From Acinetobacter sp. ASP199 (lineage in GTDB: Bacteria > Pseudomonadota > Gammaproteobacteria > Pseudomonadales > Moraxellaceae), in NCBI RefSeq assembly GCF_022700675.1, contig NZ_CP062182.1, positions 868,001 through 932,000 on the forward strand: 64,000 bases of DNA, given 5' to 3'. Of the stretch, positions 16,992 to 28,560 are shown piece by piece (within the stretch, counting starts at the first letter, position 1; every line of letters begins with the position of its first letter). The position numbers were made by a program, and so were the translations under genes. The notes below the pieces were generated by a model. That model did no database searches, was not told the origin of the DNA, and saw nothing but the letters and a program-made list of their open reading frames with translations.

Positions 16992-18821
16992 TTATGCAGA
17001 TTTAACAGCTTCTAAAAGCTCAGCTTGACGTTTTTTCAACGCTTCTGGTAAACGATCACCAAGTTTGTTGAATAATTCAGTGTGGCTTTCAAGTTCTTTA
17101 ATCCATTGATCTTTGTCTTGAGAAGTCACAAGGTCAAACTGTTCTTTAGTGAAGTCAGAACCAGTCCAGTTTAACTGTTCGTAAGTTGGAACGCGGCCGA
17201 TTGGTGTGTCAACAGCAGTTGCACGACCTTCACAACGATCGATGATCCACTCAAGAACACGCATGTTTTGACCAAAACCAGGCCATACGAAGTTGCCTTC
17301 AGCATCACGACGGAACCAGTTCACGTTGTAGATACCAGGAAGTTTGTTGCCAGCAGCAGCAGCTTTCTCGCCAACTTTCTCACCCATTTCTAACCAATGC
17401 GTGAAGTAATCCGCCATGTTGTAACCAGCGAATGGAAGCATCGCAAATGGGTCGCGACGAACAACACCTTGTTGACCAACGGCAGCAGCAGTTGTTTCAG
17501 AGCCCATAGTCGCAGCTTTGTAAACACCGTCAACCCAGTCAAATGCTTCTGAAATTAGAGGCACTGTGTCCGCACGGCGACCACCGAAGATGAACGCAGA
17601 AATTGGCACGCCTGCTGGATTTTCCCAATCAGCATCAATAGAAGGACATTGGCCAGCAGCAACTGTGAAACGAGCGTTTGGATGCGCTGCTTTTTCTTCG
17701 CCAGTGTGTGGTTGACCTTTCCAGTTCGTCAGGTTAGCAGGCGCTTCTTTAGTCAGACCTTCCCACCAAACTTCACCGTTGTCAGTTACAGCAACGTTGG
17801 TATAGATCACGTCTTTGTGCAGTGTTGCCATACAGTTCGGGTTAGTCTTGGTGTTCGTACCAGGAGCTACACCGAAGAAACCAGCTTCAGGGTTGATTGC
17901 GTATAGACGACCATCTTCACCTGGTTTGATCCAAGCAATATCGTCACCTACAGTTTCAATCTTCCAGCCTTCGTAGCCCGCTGGAGGAATCAACATAGCG
18001 AAGTTTGTTTTACCACAAGCAGATGGGAATGCAGCTGCGATGTAGTGTTTTTCACCTTGTGGGTTTGTCACGCCAAGGATTAGCATGTGTTCAGCTAACC
18101 AACCTTGTTGACGACCCATGTAAGATGCAATACGTAATGCTAGGCATTTTTTACCTAACAATGCGTTACCGCCGTAACCTGAACCGAATGACCAGATTTC
18201 ACGAGTTTCTGGGTAATGAACGATCCATTTGTCTGGGTTACATGGCCAAGCAACGTCTTTTTGACCTTCTGCAAGTGGTGCACCCACAGTGTGTACACAG
18301 GGAACGTATTCGCCATCTGTGCCAAGAACGTCATAAACGGCTTTACCCATGCGCGCCATTTTAGACATGCTTACAGCAACGTAAGGAGAATCTGTTAATT
18401 CGATACCGATGTGTGCAATATGAGAACCTAAAGGACCCATAGAGAAAGGAACAACGTACAAAGTACGGCCTTCCATGCAACCATCAAATAAACCGTTTAG
18501 ACGAGCACGCATTTCAGCTGGAGCTTCCCAGTTGTTTGTCGCACCAGCGTCTTCTTTGTTTTCAGAACAGATATAAGTACGACCTTCAACACGTGCAACG
18601 TCAGAAGGATCAGAATTTGCAAGGTAAGAACCAGGGTGTTTTTCTTGGTTCAGCGCTTGCATTGTGCCGTTAGCGATCATCAAGTCGATATAACGTTGAT
18701 ACTCTTCTGCGCTACCGTCACACCATTCAATTTTTGCTGGTTTTGTTAATTTTGCAATTTCTTCAACCCAAGCAATAAGCTTAGGGTGACGAACGAATTC
18801 TGGTGCGTTCACTTGAGTCAT
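16992..18821 (-). CDS. pckG: Phosphoenolpyruvate carboxykinase (GTP)
   Basis: A 609-residue GTP-type PEPCK, converting oxaloacetate plus GTP to PEP and CO2 for gluconeogenesis. The P-loop [16 protein letters not shown] (near residue 270), the GTP-site segment [11 protein letters not shown] near 416, and the substrate segment [20 protein letters not shown] near 79 identify the GTP family rather than the ATP enzyme of enterobacteria. The start at 18821 is chosen because AGGCCTCACC precedes that ATG; a longer frame to 18860 has no ribosome site. Monocistronic. Confidence 0.95.
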   Translation of the reverse strand: MTQVNAPEFVRHPKLIAWVEEIAKLTKPAKIEWCDGSAEEYQRYIDLMIANGTMQALNQEKHPGSYLANSDPSDVARVEGRTYICSENKEDAGATNNWEAPAEMRARLNGLFDGCMEGRTLYVVPFSMGPLGSHIAHIGIELTDSPYVAVSMSKMARMGKAVYDVLGTDGEYVPCVHTVGAPLAEGQKDVAWPCNPDKWIVHYPETREIWSFGSGYGGNALLGKKCLALRIASYMGRQQGWLAEHMLILGVTNPQGEKHYIAAAFPSACGKTNFAMLIPPAGYEGWKIETVGDDIAWIKPGEDGRLYAINPEAGFFGVAPGTNTKTNPNCMATLHKDVIYTNVAVTDNGEVWWEGLTKEAPANLTNWKGQPHTGEEKAAHPNARFTVAAGQCPSIDADWENPAGVPISAFIFGGRRADTVPLISEAFDWVDGVYKAATMGSETTAAAVGQQGVVRRDPFAMLPFAGYNMADYFTHWLEMGEKVGEKAAAAGNKLPGIYNVNWFRRDAEGNFVWPGFGQNMRVLEWIIDRCEGRATAVDTPIGRVPTYEQLNWTGSDFTKEQFDLVTSQDKDQWIKELESHTELFNKLGDRLPEALKKRQAELLEAVKSA

Positions 18822-20044
18822 GGTGAGGCCTATCTCAAAAATGTACAGATAACTGTACAAAGTAATTCTAGACAGTCATAAAGCTGCTAGAAGAAATATG
18901 AAAAAAAAGTGGCGTTATTAAAGCATAAAATGACAAAAAAAATAAGACCAAAGCAGGGTTAGAATTAAATTGTCACATAATGCAATATTTTAAATAAGTA
19001 TTTAAAAAACAATAACATATAAAATATCATTACTAAATAATCTTATATTTATTTCAATTATGGTTAATATTTTTGATAAATATAATTATAAAAAACATTT
19101 ACTTATTATTTTTCTAGTAAAGACTTATATCATTGATTAAATAAATGAGGGTAATTTGAATTTTGCATAGTACTTATGACATCTGGTTGGTATTTAGACA
19201 GTTTGCCAGAAAAATAATCAGCGCTGAGGATTTTCTGAAGCATTATAAACGATATATATCTAATTTATATCACATAAAAAGCTGTAGCTATAGAAGGTTG
19301 GGGTGATTTTCACCTAAGCTTATAACTGAGCTTTTGCTAGGTAGTTTGTTCAACTTGCTAAATGGAGATTTCGAAAAGACAAATTAGTCATTTCTGCTTT
19401 TTAAAAGAGTCTAAGAAAAACAATTTTAAGATTAATCTTTGAATTGGTTGGTATCTTTCTATTGGTAAGTTATAAAGAATTAATACTCGATTTTTTTATT
19501 GGCTTAGTTCTAGAAGCTAAGAATAGTATTTCTTAAAAGCATCTTTGAGAGTCTGCTAAGAGAAATGATCCTCCTGTGTAAAGCAAAATCACCAGATAAA
19601 AAGTATTTATTGTCATCAATGAAATTATCTATACATCGGTTCACTTCAGAAATAGACCTTTATATAGCGGGTGAGTTCAAGGTATTTAAATCGCTTATTT
19701 TTAATGGTTGAGAAGATAGGAAGGAGGAGTGGAGCTGTGTCTGCTGACTGATCAAATGTAAGTGAGATTGTGCTTCACCAACTCATTAAAGAAGCCTACA
19801 GAAAGGTGAAAAAGTCTGAAAACAGAAGGCTATTCCCTAATTTTAGGCAGGCCTTGAAGAAAAAAGCAGCAAAAGTATATGCGCATGATAAAAAAATAAA
19901 AAAAAATGAATTTTTTTTCAGTTTTACCCTTGAAGCGATTTATTCCATCTCCATAAAAGTGACATCTAGAAGTTTTGATGATGACCAGGGAATAACCAAG
20001 TCGTCATCAGTCATCAAAAAAGACTTAGTCTGATGGAGTTAAAA
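18822..20044. other. Long AT-rich spacer between pckG and groES
   Basis: About 1.2 kb separates the two divergent genes. Most of it (18860-19900) is strongly AT-rich, with stops in every frame and no tRNA, hairpin terminator or clear repeat. An 87-codon open frame at 19770-20033 covers the groES promoter and is not credible as a gene. The groE promoter is the only element identified. Confidence 0.55.
19929..19956 (+). promoter_or_regulatory. Sigma-32-type heat-shock promoter of groES-groEL
   Basis: CTTGAAG at 19929-19935, then 12 bases, then TCTCCATA at 19948-19955, close to the RpoH consensus CTTGAA-N(11-16)-CCCCATNT. It lies about 90 bp before the groES ATG. No CIRCE inverted repeat (the HrcA site) is seen, so RpoH control is the likely mode. 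Confidence 0.75.
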
Positions 20045-20335
20045 ATGAGCAACATTCGTCCATTACATGACCGCGTTGTTATTCGTCGTGTTGAAGAAGA
20101 AACTAAAACAGCTGGCGGTATTTTACTTCCAGGTTCTGCAGCAGAAAAACCAGCGCAAGGGGAAATTATTGCAGTTGGTAATGGTCAAATCACTGACAAT
20201 GGCGTACGCGCGTTAGACGTTAAAGTTGGCGACAAAGTATTGTTCGGCACTTATGCAGGTACAACTGTAAAAGTAGACGGCGAAGAACTACTTATCATGA
20301 AAGAATCTGACATTTTAGCGGTTCTTGAAGGTTAA
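20045..20335 (+). CDS. groES: Co-chaperonin GroES
   Basis: A 96-residue co-chaperonin that caps the GroEL cage. It starts [16 protein letters not shown] and carries the mobile loop region [20 protein letters not shown] and ending [12 protein letters not shown]. The ATG at 20045 has GGAG six bases upstream; an in-frame ATG at 20033 adds four residues and overlaps that site, so it is not used. groEL follows after 71 bp. Confidence 0.98.
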   Translation: MSNIRPLHDRVVIRRVEEETKTAGGILLPGSAAEKPAQGEIIAVGNGQITDNGVRALDVKVGDKVLFGTYAGTTVKVDGEELLIMKESDILAVLEG

Positions 20336-20388
20336 TCTTCGCTAAAACAGTCTTACATATTCCATATCAGATTTTGTAAAGCTATTAA

Positions 20389-22041
<1,653 letters not shown>

Positions 22042-22064
22042 TTCATCATCCGATCATATGATCT

Positions 22065-22094
22065 AAAAAATCCCCGCATTTGCGGGGATTTTTT
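22065..22094 (+). terminator. Terminator of groES-groEL
   Basis: AAAAAATCCCCGCA pairs with TGCGGGGATTTTTT around a two-base loop; works in both directions and also serves the convergent lipoprotein gene. Confidence 0.9.
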
Positions 22095-22116
22095 CATTCG
22101 GGTTAACTCAAGAATA

Positions 22117-22599
22117 TTAATCTTTAATTAATCTATAATTCAAATTACTGTTAATTTTTTCACCAGTTTGAATATCTCGAGCTTCTAAGAAGTTTTCACC
22201 GACAAAGAATTTACGGTTTTCACCTTTTTCATCCAGCGTAATAATTGAAGTCATTTTAGGGTCAAAACTAAAACTTCCTTTGGTTTTGGTTTCCGTGCTT
22301 TTGGTATCGGAAACATATTCTTCTTTCAGCTCATAAGTTTTGTCAGGGTGAAGTTCCAGCTCAATTTTGATCGCTTCGCAGTCAGCACATGGGAAAGTTC
22401 CTTCATATTTGCCCGCCCAGTCAAGAGAGGTTTCTGCAGTGTCCCCGGCAGGTAAGCTGCGTGATGTCGTTAGCGTATTCATCTGAGTAGAATTTTGTGA
22501 ATCTGTATTTTCAATGCTAGAGGGTTCTTGGGTTTTAGAACAGGCACTCAAACCTAGCGTAATTGTGATGGTTGCGATGATAAGGAGAGACTTTCTCAT
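22117..22599 (-). CDS. NlpE-like lipoprotein
   Basis: A 160-residue precursor with lipobox LSAC (Cys near residue 20). After a Ser/Thr-rich linker comes the NlpE N-domain pattern: WAGKYEGTFPCADCEAIKIE, with a CxxC pair, then TYELKEEYVSDTKS. NlpE is an outer-membrane lipoprotein that in E. coli senses surface contact and copper or redox stress through Cpx. Only the N-terminal domain is present here; whether a Cpx-like partner exists is unknown. The start MRKSLLII is chosen over a longer frame to 22635 because it gives a canonical signal peptide. Confidence 0.8.
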   Translation of the reverse strand: MRKSLLIIATITITLGLSACSKTQEPSSIENTDSQNSTQMNTLTTSRSLPAGDTAETSLDWAGKYEGTFPCADCEAIKIELELHPDKTYELKEEYVSDTKSTETKTKGSFSFDPKMTSIITLDEKGENRKFFVGENFLEARDIQTGEKINSNLNYRLIKD

Positions 22600-22811
22600 T
22601 TTTATGCCTATTTCAAATTTGCTATTATCCAACATAAAAATTTAAAAATCATAAGGGTAGTGTAACTTTGTAAATGATGTATTGATTAAGTGAAATTCAC
22701 TCTGCAGGTGTGATGAGCTAAAGGAATTGCTAAAATTATAAAAAAATAAAACCACTATCATCTCAGATAAATAGTGCTTTCACAGATTTTAAAATAATAA
22801 TGAGGGCAATG

Positions 22812-23966
22812 ATGGATTTGAATAAAGAAAATAACATTATTGCGCATATCTATGATGCAGCACTTGATCCTCAGTTGTGGACTCAGGTTATGCATGAGCT
22901 GGTGGAATATACACAAAGTAAGACAGCCATTTTTACTGCGATGGATCAGCTCAATCCATCTTATAACTTTGTCCATACTTATAATATTCCTTATGAAGGT
23001 CTAGCTGCTTATTGGGATGAACGTATTCAAGTCATTGATATGAAGCTGCACTTGCCGCTATGGAATGAGATTGAAGTAGGAGAGGCATTACAGATCAATT
23101 GTCAGCATTATCCCGCCATGGAAGGCTCGGAAGAGCATGTCTTTTATGAGAAATGTTTAAAGCCTACCGGTATTTTACATCTTGCAGGTGTATTGCTGGA
23201 TCGTGGTGATTTTAGTTGGGCTGTACTGGGAATTCACCGGGCACCTGAAGCCTCCCCCTATGGTAAAGAACAACTGGATTTTCTGGAGCGTATCAGTATT
23301 CATTTAAGGCGTGCGCTACAGATTTACCGTCAGTTCAGTTTGGTTGTTCAGGATAAATACAATGCTTATCAGGCCATGAATGCTTTAAAGGTCGGGATTG
23401 TATTATTACTTGAGAATTTCGAGATACAGTTTGCCAATATTGAAGCAAAAAAAATGCTGAAGCAAAATCAGGAAATTGAAATAGATCAGTATAATCATCT
23501 GAAGCTAAATAGAGCCTATCATCTACAACTAGAACAACTTATCAGAGGGGCTTTACAGCAGGGTAGTGGGGGATTGAATAAAATCGGTGGGGTAATGTCT
23601 GTAGAGGATGCAACAGGTCATTGCATCATGCTGACGATCGTACCTTGGTCGAAACAGTCGATGACACCTATTGAAGAATCGAGACGATATCAAGTTGCAA
23701 TATTTTTGACGGACCGAAATCAATACCACATCTTGTCACAAAGCTATTTAAGGCAGCATTATCAGTTGACATGCCGTGAGATCGCATTATGTGAATACCT
23801 GATTAATGGTTGTAAACCTGAAGATATTGCCGAACAGATGCAACTCAGTATTCAAACCATCAGAACTTATATGAAAAAGATTTATGAAAAGCTAGAAGTA
23901 AATAGCCAGATTGAACTGATACATAAGTTGATGAACTGTACGTTACAGTTTCAGCATATTGCATAA
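22812..23966 (+). CDS. LuxR-type (HTH) transcriptional regulator
   Basis: A 384-residue protein. The C-terminal 65 residues are a LuxR helix-turn-helix: LTCREIALCEYLINGCKPED, then IAEQMQLSIQTIRTYMKKIY. The N-terminal 300 residues look like two PAS/GAF-like sensory modules without clear ligand residues. No receiver domain and no AHL-binding signature can be seen, so it is probably not a quorum-sensing receptor. The start is set by GAGGG at 22802-22806. Regulated genes unknown; it stands alone. Confidence 0.82.
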   Translation: MDLNKENNIIAHIYDAALDPQLWTQVMHELVEYTQSKTAIFTAMDQLNPSYNFVHTYNIPYEGLAAYWDERIQVIDMKLHLPLWNEIEVGEALQINCQHYPAMEGSEEHVFYEKCLKPTGILHLAGVLLDRGDFSWAVLGIHRAPEASPYGKEQLDFLERISIHLRRALQIYRQFSLVVQDKYNAYQAMNALKVGIVLLLENFEIQFANIEAKKMLKQNQEIEIDQYNHLKLNRAYHLQLEQLIRGALQQGSGGLNKIGGVMSVEDATGHCIMLTIVPWSKQSMTPIEESRRYQVAIFLTDRNQYHILSQSYLRQHYQLTCREIALCEYLINGCKPEDIAEQMQLSIQTIRTYMKKIYEKLEVNSQIELIHKLMNCTLQFQHIA

Positions 23967-23994
23967 AAAAGCCAGGCTAATTACCTGGCTTTTG
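23965..23994. terminator. Bidirectional terminator between the LuxR gene and the Pro-Gln lipoprotein gene
   Basis: AAAAAAGCCAGG pairs with CCTGGCTTTT around CTAATTA, overlapping the end of the regulator gene. Confidence 0.8.
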
Positions 23995-24014
23995 AAAGTT
24001 ATGCCAACATAATG

Positions 24015-25415
24015 TTAAGTTGTTGGCTGTGGCTGTGGCTGTGGCTGTGGCTGTGGCTGTGGCTGTGGCTGTGGCTGTGGCTGTGGTTGTGGTTGTGGTT
24101 GTGGCTGTGGTTCAGGAGATGGTTCTTCTGAATCACGCTGGAAATTAGCCCGAGTGAAAGTGACAGCAGTTTCACCGGTTGGGGTTAATGTCATAGTAGT
24201 TGCATTAACTGTATAGGTTCCAACAACGAATGGAGTGGTTTGACCATCATATAGACCACAACTTTCATTTGTATCAAACAGATTAGAGTTAACAGTTAAA
24301 CTATTAACGTTATTAGAAGTAGAAGTACTATATCGACCGTATTCAATACCCTCTGGACCACAATCCTCTCCTCCTGTAGTGTCAATCAGGAAGTAGTAGC
24401 CATCGTTCAGGAATACCAGTACATGGGTATCATCCAGTTCCCAAGTGCCTACCAGGCCGTTGGTTGAATTTTCTACTCGTGTAAAGGTATAGGTATCATC
24501 TTCCTCTAAACCAGTTTCAGTAAGAACTAAGTTTGTACCATCAAAAGTTAGAGTATAGCCTTGGTTGCCTTCAGAATCGGAAAGTCCCCAAGAACCATTG
24601 TTATCACCATTTTCATCAATCTCAGGTGTGATCACACCACCTTTCCAAGTCCAATTGAGATTGCCAAGTTCATAACCTGGATTTCCATCATCATCAGCTT
24701 CATCAGCTTCGCCCAGTTTGTAGCTACCATCGGTATAAACAACTAGAATGACTTTGTCCGATTTGTCTTCAGAGCCTAACTGCCAGGTTCCGGCAATATC
24801 TTTATAGAACGCTTCTTGAATATTAGCTGCAGCTTCCTCAGGAGTAACAATATTTTCTTCTGGTATATCAAGATCTTCAGTTAAAATCGTCGTTATTTGA
24901 GTAGTCAGGCTCTCTGTAGATGCGGGATCAAATAATGTTTCAAATGTTGTTGTATTGAGAGCATTAATTTTTTCTATGAGTTCGCCACTAATTTGGATTC
25001 CATTATCATGATCTGCATCACTATCTATCGATTGCAAGAATACAGTTAAGGCTTCTTCTAAGTCTTCATCTTCATTTCCATCTATGGCAGGATCATCCTC
25101 ATAGAGATCTGTTGGGGTAATTCGTGCTTGAGCTTGAACACCATCCTGTTCACCTAACTGAAGGTTTCCGATAAAGAATTTAATTGTATCACCTGTATTA
25201 TAGGTAAATATTCCTTCTGCATTGGTAGTGCCTTTTACACCACTTGATGTCTCATAGCGGACATTTTGAATTGGGCCATCAGTCAAGACACCTTGTTGTG
25301 CTCCAGGTGGGTTACCACCATTTCCTGGTGAATGATGATGATCATCATCGTCATCGTGACATGCTGTCAGTGCGAGTGTTGAGAGCATTACTGCAAGTAT
25401 TGTTTTTTTCATCAT
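24015..25415 (-). CDS. Surface lipoprotein with His/Asp cluster and Pro-Gln repeat tail
   Basis: A 466-residue precursor. The lipobox LTAC (Cys at residue 18 or so) is followed at once by [12 protein letters not shown], an acidic/His cluster that could bind divalent metal. The middle has two similar lipocalin-like beta segments, each starting with GTWQLG or GTWELD and ending TFTR, that look like an internal duplication. The C-terminus is a Pro-Gln dipeptide repeat of about 14 units encoded by a hexanucleotide repeat. Start chosen at the MMKK pair, after GGGG. Probably outer-membrane anchored; function unknown. The Pro-Gln tail may span or bind peptidoglycan, which is speculation. Confidence 0.75.
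   Translation of the reverse strand: MMKKTILAVMLSTLALTACHDDDDDHHHSPGNGGNPPGAQQGVLTDGPIQNVRYETSSGVKGTTNAEGIFTYNTGDTIKFFIGNLQLGEQDGVQAQARITPTDLYEDDPAIDGNEDEDLEEALTVFLQSIDSDADHDNGIQISGELIEKINALNTTTFETLFDPASTESLTTQITTILTEDLDIPEENIVTPEEAAANIQEAFYKDIAGTWQLGSEDKSDKVILVVYTDGSYKLGEADEADDDGNPGYELGNLNWTWKGGVITPEIDENGDNNGSWGLSDSEGNQGYTLTFDGTNLVLTETGLEEDDTYTFTRVENSTNGLVGTWELDDTHVLVFLNDGYYFLIDTTGGEDCGPEGIEYGRYSTSTSNNVNSLTVNSNLFDTNESCGLYDGQTTPFVVGTYTVNATTMTLTPTGETAVTFTRANFQRDSEEPSPEPQPQPQPQPQPQPQPQPQPQPQPQPQPQPTT
24025..24108. repeat. Hexanucleotide tandem repeat (14 units)
   Basis: Fourteen contiguous six-base units: ten GGCTGT, three GGTTGT, one GGCTGT (plus strand). On the coding strand they read CAGCCA or CAACCA, that is Gln-Pro. 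Unit length is a multiple of three, so copy-number change alters tail length without frameshift. Confidence 0.95.
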
Positions 25416-25606
25416 TGACCCCATGGGCGGTTTATAATTGTCCACCTGAGTCTAGGGAAGCCAATGATGAAGGGATATCCTAATATTGGGAGGTTGATTG
25501 TATAAAAAGTGCATCAATTGATATGTCTACAATTGATTACAAAGTGACTTAAATGATGGTATCGTTATACTGTTACATAATTTTTTATTTATTTTGCGAT
25601 TGAACT

Positions 25607-26194
25607 GTGTTTGAAAAATTAGCTGAAAAATCACTCAAATTAATGGGCTGGGAAACAGATGACCAATGGCCTGAAAACCTGAGTCAATGTGTCATGATTG
25701 CTGCACCACATACCAGTAACTGGGATGCCTTATATGCACGGCTAGCGCTGAAGGTGTTAGGTGTCAATGTGCGTATTACCATTAAAGACAGCTATATGAA
25801 GTTTCCACTGGGACCTTTTGTACGTGCGATGGGCGGAATTGGAGTTGATCGCCGTCCCAAGCAGGCAGGTGAACCACGTCCAAGTATGGTTCAGGTGATG
25901 ACAGACCTGTTTAAACACCATCCTGAACTGGTCATGTTGGTTACACCTGAAGGAACACGTGCACGTCAGGAGCAATGGAAAACCGGTTTTTATTATGTTG
26001 CGGTGAATGCTGGTGTGCCGATTGCACTGGCCTATATGGATTATGAGCAAAAGAAGGCTGGGGTAGGGAAAATCATTCATCCAACAGGAAATTTTGAGGA
26101 AGATATGGCGGAGATCATGGATTTCTATGCAGGCATCCAAGCGAAATTTCCTCAGGATTTTAGTGTGGACCAGCGATATTACAAAGCGGGTTAA
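25607..26194 (+). CDS. PlsC-like glycerophospholipid acyltransferase family protein
   Basis: A 195-residue protein with the acyltransferase signatures HTSNWD (H35, D40; HX4D catalytic pair) and VTPEGTR near residue 112 (acceptor binding). GIGVDRR near 77 is the usual block between them. Family members acylate lysophosphatidate or related lipids at the inner membrane. It is short relative to PlsC (about 245) and lacks an obvious membrane helix, so the acceptor is uncertain. Starts with GTG. Monocistronic. Confidence 0.85.
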   Translation: MFEKLAEKSLKLMGWETDDQWPENLSQCVMIAAPHTSNWDALYARLALKVLGVNVRITIKDSYMKFPLGPFVRAMGGIGVDRRPKQAGEPRPSMVQVMTDLFKHHPELVMLVTPEGTRARQEQWKTGFYYVAVNAGVPIALAYMDYEQKKAGVGKIIHPTGNFEEDMAEIMDFYAGIQAKFPQDFSVDQRYYKAG

Positions 26195-26196
26195 AA

Positions 26197-26226
26197 TAAA
26201 AAACAGGAGAATACTCCTGTTTTTTA
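26197..26226. terminator. Terminator between acyltransferase and convergent lipoprotein gene
   Basis: AAAAAACAGGAG pairs with CTCCTGTTTTTT around AATA. Confidence 0.85.
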
Positions 26227-26259
26227 GCATTAAAATTCTATTTAATGTTGATCTAAAGA

Positions 26260-26580
26260 TCAGGATGATTGCTTGGCGGGGATGCCTCCCAGATTTTGAC
26301 AGGCTGATTTGTATAGCTCATATTGCTGGTTCACGATTTCAGAGAGTGAGACTTCAAAAGATTTCTCGCCATTTTTATACTGCTCTATATAAGACTCTGC
26401 TTTACTTTTTGAACTATACAGAGACTGCTCATAATATTGCGTGACACTATTATGCGACATTTGTGAGGTTTCAATTCCTGTACAATGGAAGAGTTTTAAA
26501 ATATGTTCGGCTTTTTGAGCATCACTTGACATACAAGCTGTCAGTAGCAGAGGCAGGCTCAATGCTGCTAAGGCTTTCAT
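26260..26580 (-). CDS. Small hypothetical lipoprotein
   Basis: A 106-residue precursor with lipobox LTAC (Cys at residue 16). The mature part is helical and polar with two more cysteines (LFHCTG and SACQNLGGIP). No family recognised. Its upstream region contains a 12-bp inverted repeat that surrounds the likely promoter. Confidence 0.7.
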   Translation of the reverse strand: MKALAALSLPLLLTACMSSDAQKAEHILKLFHCTGIETSQMSHNSVTQYYEQSLYSSKSKAESYIEQYKNGEKSFEVSLSEIVNQQYELYKSACQNLGGIPAKQSS

Positions 26581-26593
26581 AGAGGGAAGTCAG

Positions 26594-26646
26594 ACGGTTT
26601 TGGAAGGTCTTAATATTTTAAAAGGTATTTCGAGTTCCAAAACCGT
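26594..26646. promoter_or_regulatory. 12-bp inverted repeat around the lipoprotein promoter region
   Basis: ACGGTTTTGGAA (26594-26605) and TTCCAAAACCGT (26635-26646) are perfect reverse complements 29 bp apart, followed on the plus strand by eight T. It lies just upstream of the lipoprotein start on the minus strand. It may be an operator pair, a 5'-UTR hairpin, or a plus-strand terminator with a large loop. Confidence 0.5.
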
Positions 26647-26731
26647 TTTTTTTTGAACAGTTGGTTAAAATGTGATGCATCGAACAATCGACATGAGTAT
26701 GGAATGATTTTTTGATGCTGCACTATATTTA

Positions 26732-27499
26732 TTAACCTTTCACTAAGCCTCCATCAACAATCAGGTTTTGACCCGTGACCGCGCGTGAATAAGGGGACAA
26801 GAACATCAGGATTGCAGAAGCGAACTCTTCAGGGGTAATGACACGACGTAATGGTGTTGACTGAGCAATCAGGTCAAACACAAACTCAGGTGTAGCTTTG
26901 CTGGCATCTGTGGTTTGTAATAACCCGCCTGAAAGCATATTCACATTAATCCCATACTGCCCAAGATCCTGTGCAGTCGTGCGGGTGAATGCCAGTAAAG
27001 CAGCTTTAGCGGTAGTGTAGTCGTGATACGGCACGACCGGATTTTGAACCAGGTTGGTACCGATATTCACAATCCGGCCAAAATGTGCCTGTTTCATATC
27101 TTCCAGCGCTGCCTGAGTGGTATTTAGACAAGCCTGAACAGCACCACTAAATTGACGCGACATCATCTCCCACGTTAAATCTTCAACCTTGGGGCGATCA
27201 TCACTATTAAATTCAAATTGTACCAGGGCATTATTCACAACCGAATGAATGCCTTCACCAAAATGTACTTTGCTTGCAGTAAATAGAGCTTTGACCTGAT
27301 CTGCTTGAGAGACGTCTGCCTGATAGGTAAATACCTGATCTGGATGCTGCTTCTGTAACGCTTCAGCCTGCGTTTTACTATTGAGATAGTTCACAACGAC
27401 ACGTGCCCCTTCCGCAATCAGAAGCTGGCTAATCGCCAGGCCAAGCCCACGTGCACCGCCAGTCACAAGCACAATTTGATCACGAATTTGCATAGTCAT
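26732..27499 (-). CDS. SDR-family oxidoreductase (3-oxoacyl-reductase-like)
   Basis: A 255-residue short-chain dehydrogenase. Cofactor motif TGGARGLGLA near residue 14, structural VNNAL near 88 (usually NNAG, here Leu), catalytic YTTAK near 160 and the Ser on the preceding strand replaced by the VNIGTN segment, where Ser is not obvious. The end DGGLVKG is standard. It is annotated in relatives as a 3-oxoacyl-ACP reductase, but the substrate is not determinable here. Minus strand, downstream of a permease gene 85 bp away. Confidence 0.82.
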   Translation of the reverse strand: MTMQIRDQIVLVTGGARGLGLAISQLLIAEGARVVVNYLNSKTQAEALQKQHPDQVFTYQADVSQADQVKALFTASKVHFGEGIHSVVNNALVQFEFNSDDRPKVEDLTWEMMSRQFSGAVQACLNTTQAALEDMKQAHFGRIVNIGTNLVQNPVVPYHDYTTAKAALLAFTRTTAQDLGQYGINVNMLSGGLLQTTDASKATPEFVFDLIAQSTPLRRVITPEEFASAILMFLSPYSRAVTGQNLIVDGGLVKG

Positions 27500-27583
27500 T
27501 TCTACAGAAAAATCATTCGGCTTACCTTATCAGCAAACTTGCTGAAAGCAAAGTACGGTACGGCTTTGGTCTTTTAGAATAGC

Positions 27584-28321
27584 TTAGTTTATCAACTCTT
27601 TAACCAGCAGGAAGCATCCTGAACTGAAGAGTAATCCAAGCACAATCTGTTTAAAAAGTTGTTCTGAAATTCGATGGAATAGGCGCGCACCCAAAATGGC
27701 GGGAATACTGACTGCAAGAATCAGTACAGCCATATAGGGCAAGTGACTCTGATTTAAATTGCCCTGATAAAGATAGGCTGCCAAGGTAAACATCTGAATG
27801 GCGAAATTAAAGTGACGCAAAATATAGCGCTGTTGATCTTTGGGGAGCTGTTTGAGCATTAACCAGGCAGAAGGTACTGAACCACAGAACCCACCCAAAC
27901 CGCCTAAAATTCCACCTACCAAACCAATACCCGCATCGGCAGTTTTGCCTGAATGTTGAATTAGTCGGATTTGAGGATTGCATAACATGAGTGGACACCA
28001 GGTGATGAGGAAAAGGCCCAGCAAGACACGGAAGCTTTGTGCCTCAATGATATTCAATAACCAGGTACCGAGCGGGACTCCGATCAGTCCGGCAATTAAA
28101 TAGGGTAGATAAAGTGCCTTATGCAGATGAACTTGCTTTTGTTCATTCGATAATGAAATGACGTGGCTCCAAATCGAAGCAAATACAAGGAGGGGCGCAG
28201 CAATTTGAGGGCTGAGTACCCATACCCAAAATGACATGGCAATTAAAGCAAAGGCAAAACCGGTAAGACCCTGTACGAATCCTGCGATCATTGCACCTAA
28301 AATAAATAACAGCCAAGTCAT
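27584..28321 (-). CDS. TauE/SafE-family membrane permease
   Basis: A 245-residue integral membrane protein with about eight hydrophobic helices; the repeated pattern GAMIAGFVQGLTGFAFALI ... GGILGGLGGFCGSVPSA is typical of the TauE/SafE family (sulfite or organosulfonate exporters, DUF81). The start at MTWLLFIL is preferred since family members begin directly with the first helix; a longer frame reaches 28414 but adds an atypical polar leader. Substrate unknown. Confidence 0.8.
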   Translation of the reverse strand: MTWLLFILGAMIAGFVQGLTGFAFALIAMSFWVWVLSPQIAAPLLVFASIWSHVISLSNEQKQVHLHKALYLPYLIAGLIGVPLGTWLLNIIEAQSFRVLLGLFLITWCPLMLCNPQIRLIQHSGKTADAGIGLVGGILGGLGGFCGSVPSAWLMLKQLPKDQQRYILRHFNFAIQMFTLAAYLYQGNLNQSHLPYMAVLILAVSIPAILGARLFHRISEQLFKQIVLGLLFSSGCFLLVKELIN

Positions 28322-28560
28322 TCTGATCAGTCGATAAAGAAAGTCAGCAGTATTTAAAAGATTGCTGGAAAAGCCAAGCTGATATTTAGCTGTATTTATG
28401 CAATTCTTAGTCAAAGTTTAGATAAATAATTTATTTAAAAAATTGATTGAATAGTTTTTGTAATGCATAAAAAGTAAACAAATCGGTACAGGAGACCAAC
28501 AAGGGCTTCGTGCACTCTCCATGAAATAGTTTGATACTAACAGAGTGCAGGAAAGAGGTG

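Noticed and set aside
19770..20033. 87-codon open frame before groES
   Set aside because: Overlaps the sigma-32 promoter, Lys-rich by base composition, and lacks a ribosome binding site.
19300..20044. CIRCE element for HrcA control of groE
   Set aside because: No TTAGCACTC-N9-GAGTGCTAA-like repeat is visible upstream of groES; the RpoH-type promoter suffices.
24025..24108. CRISPR-like periodicity
   Set aside because: Unit is six bases without spacers; it is a coding microsatellite.
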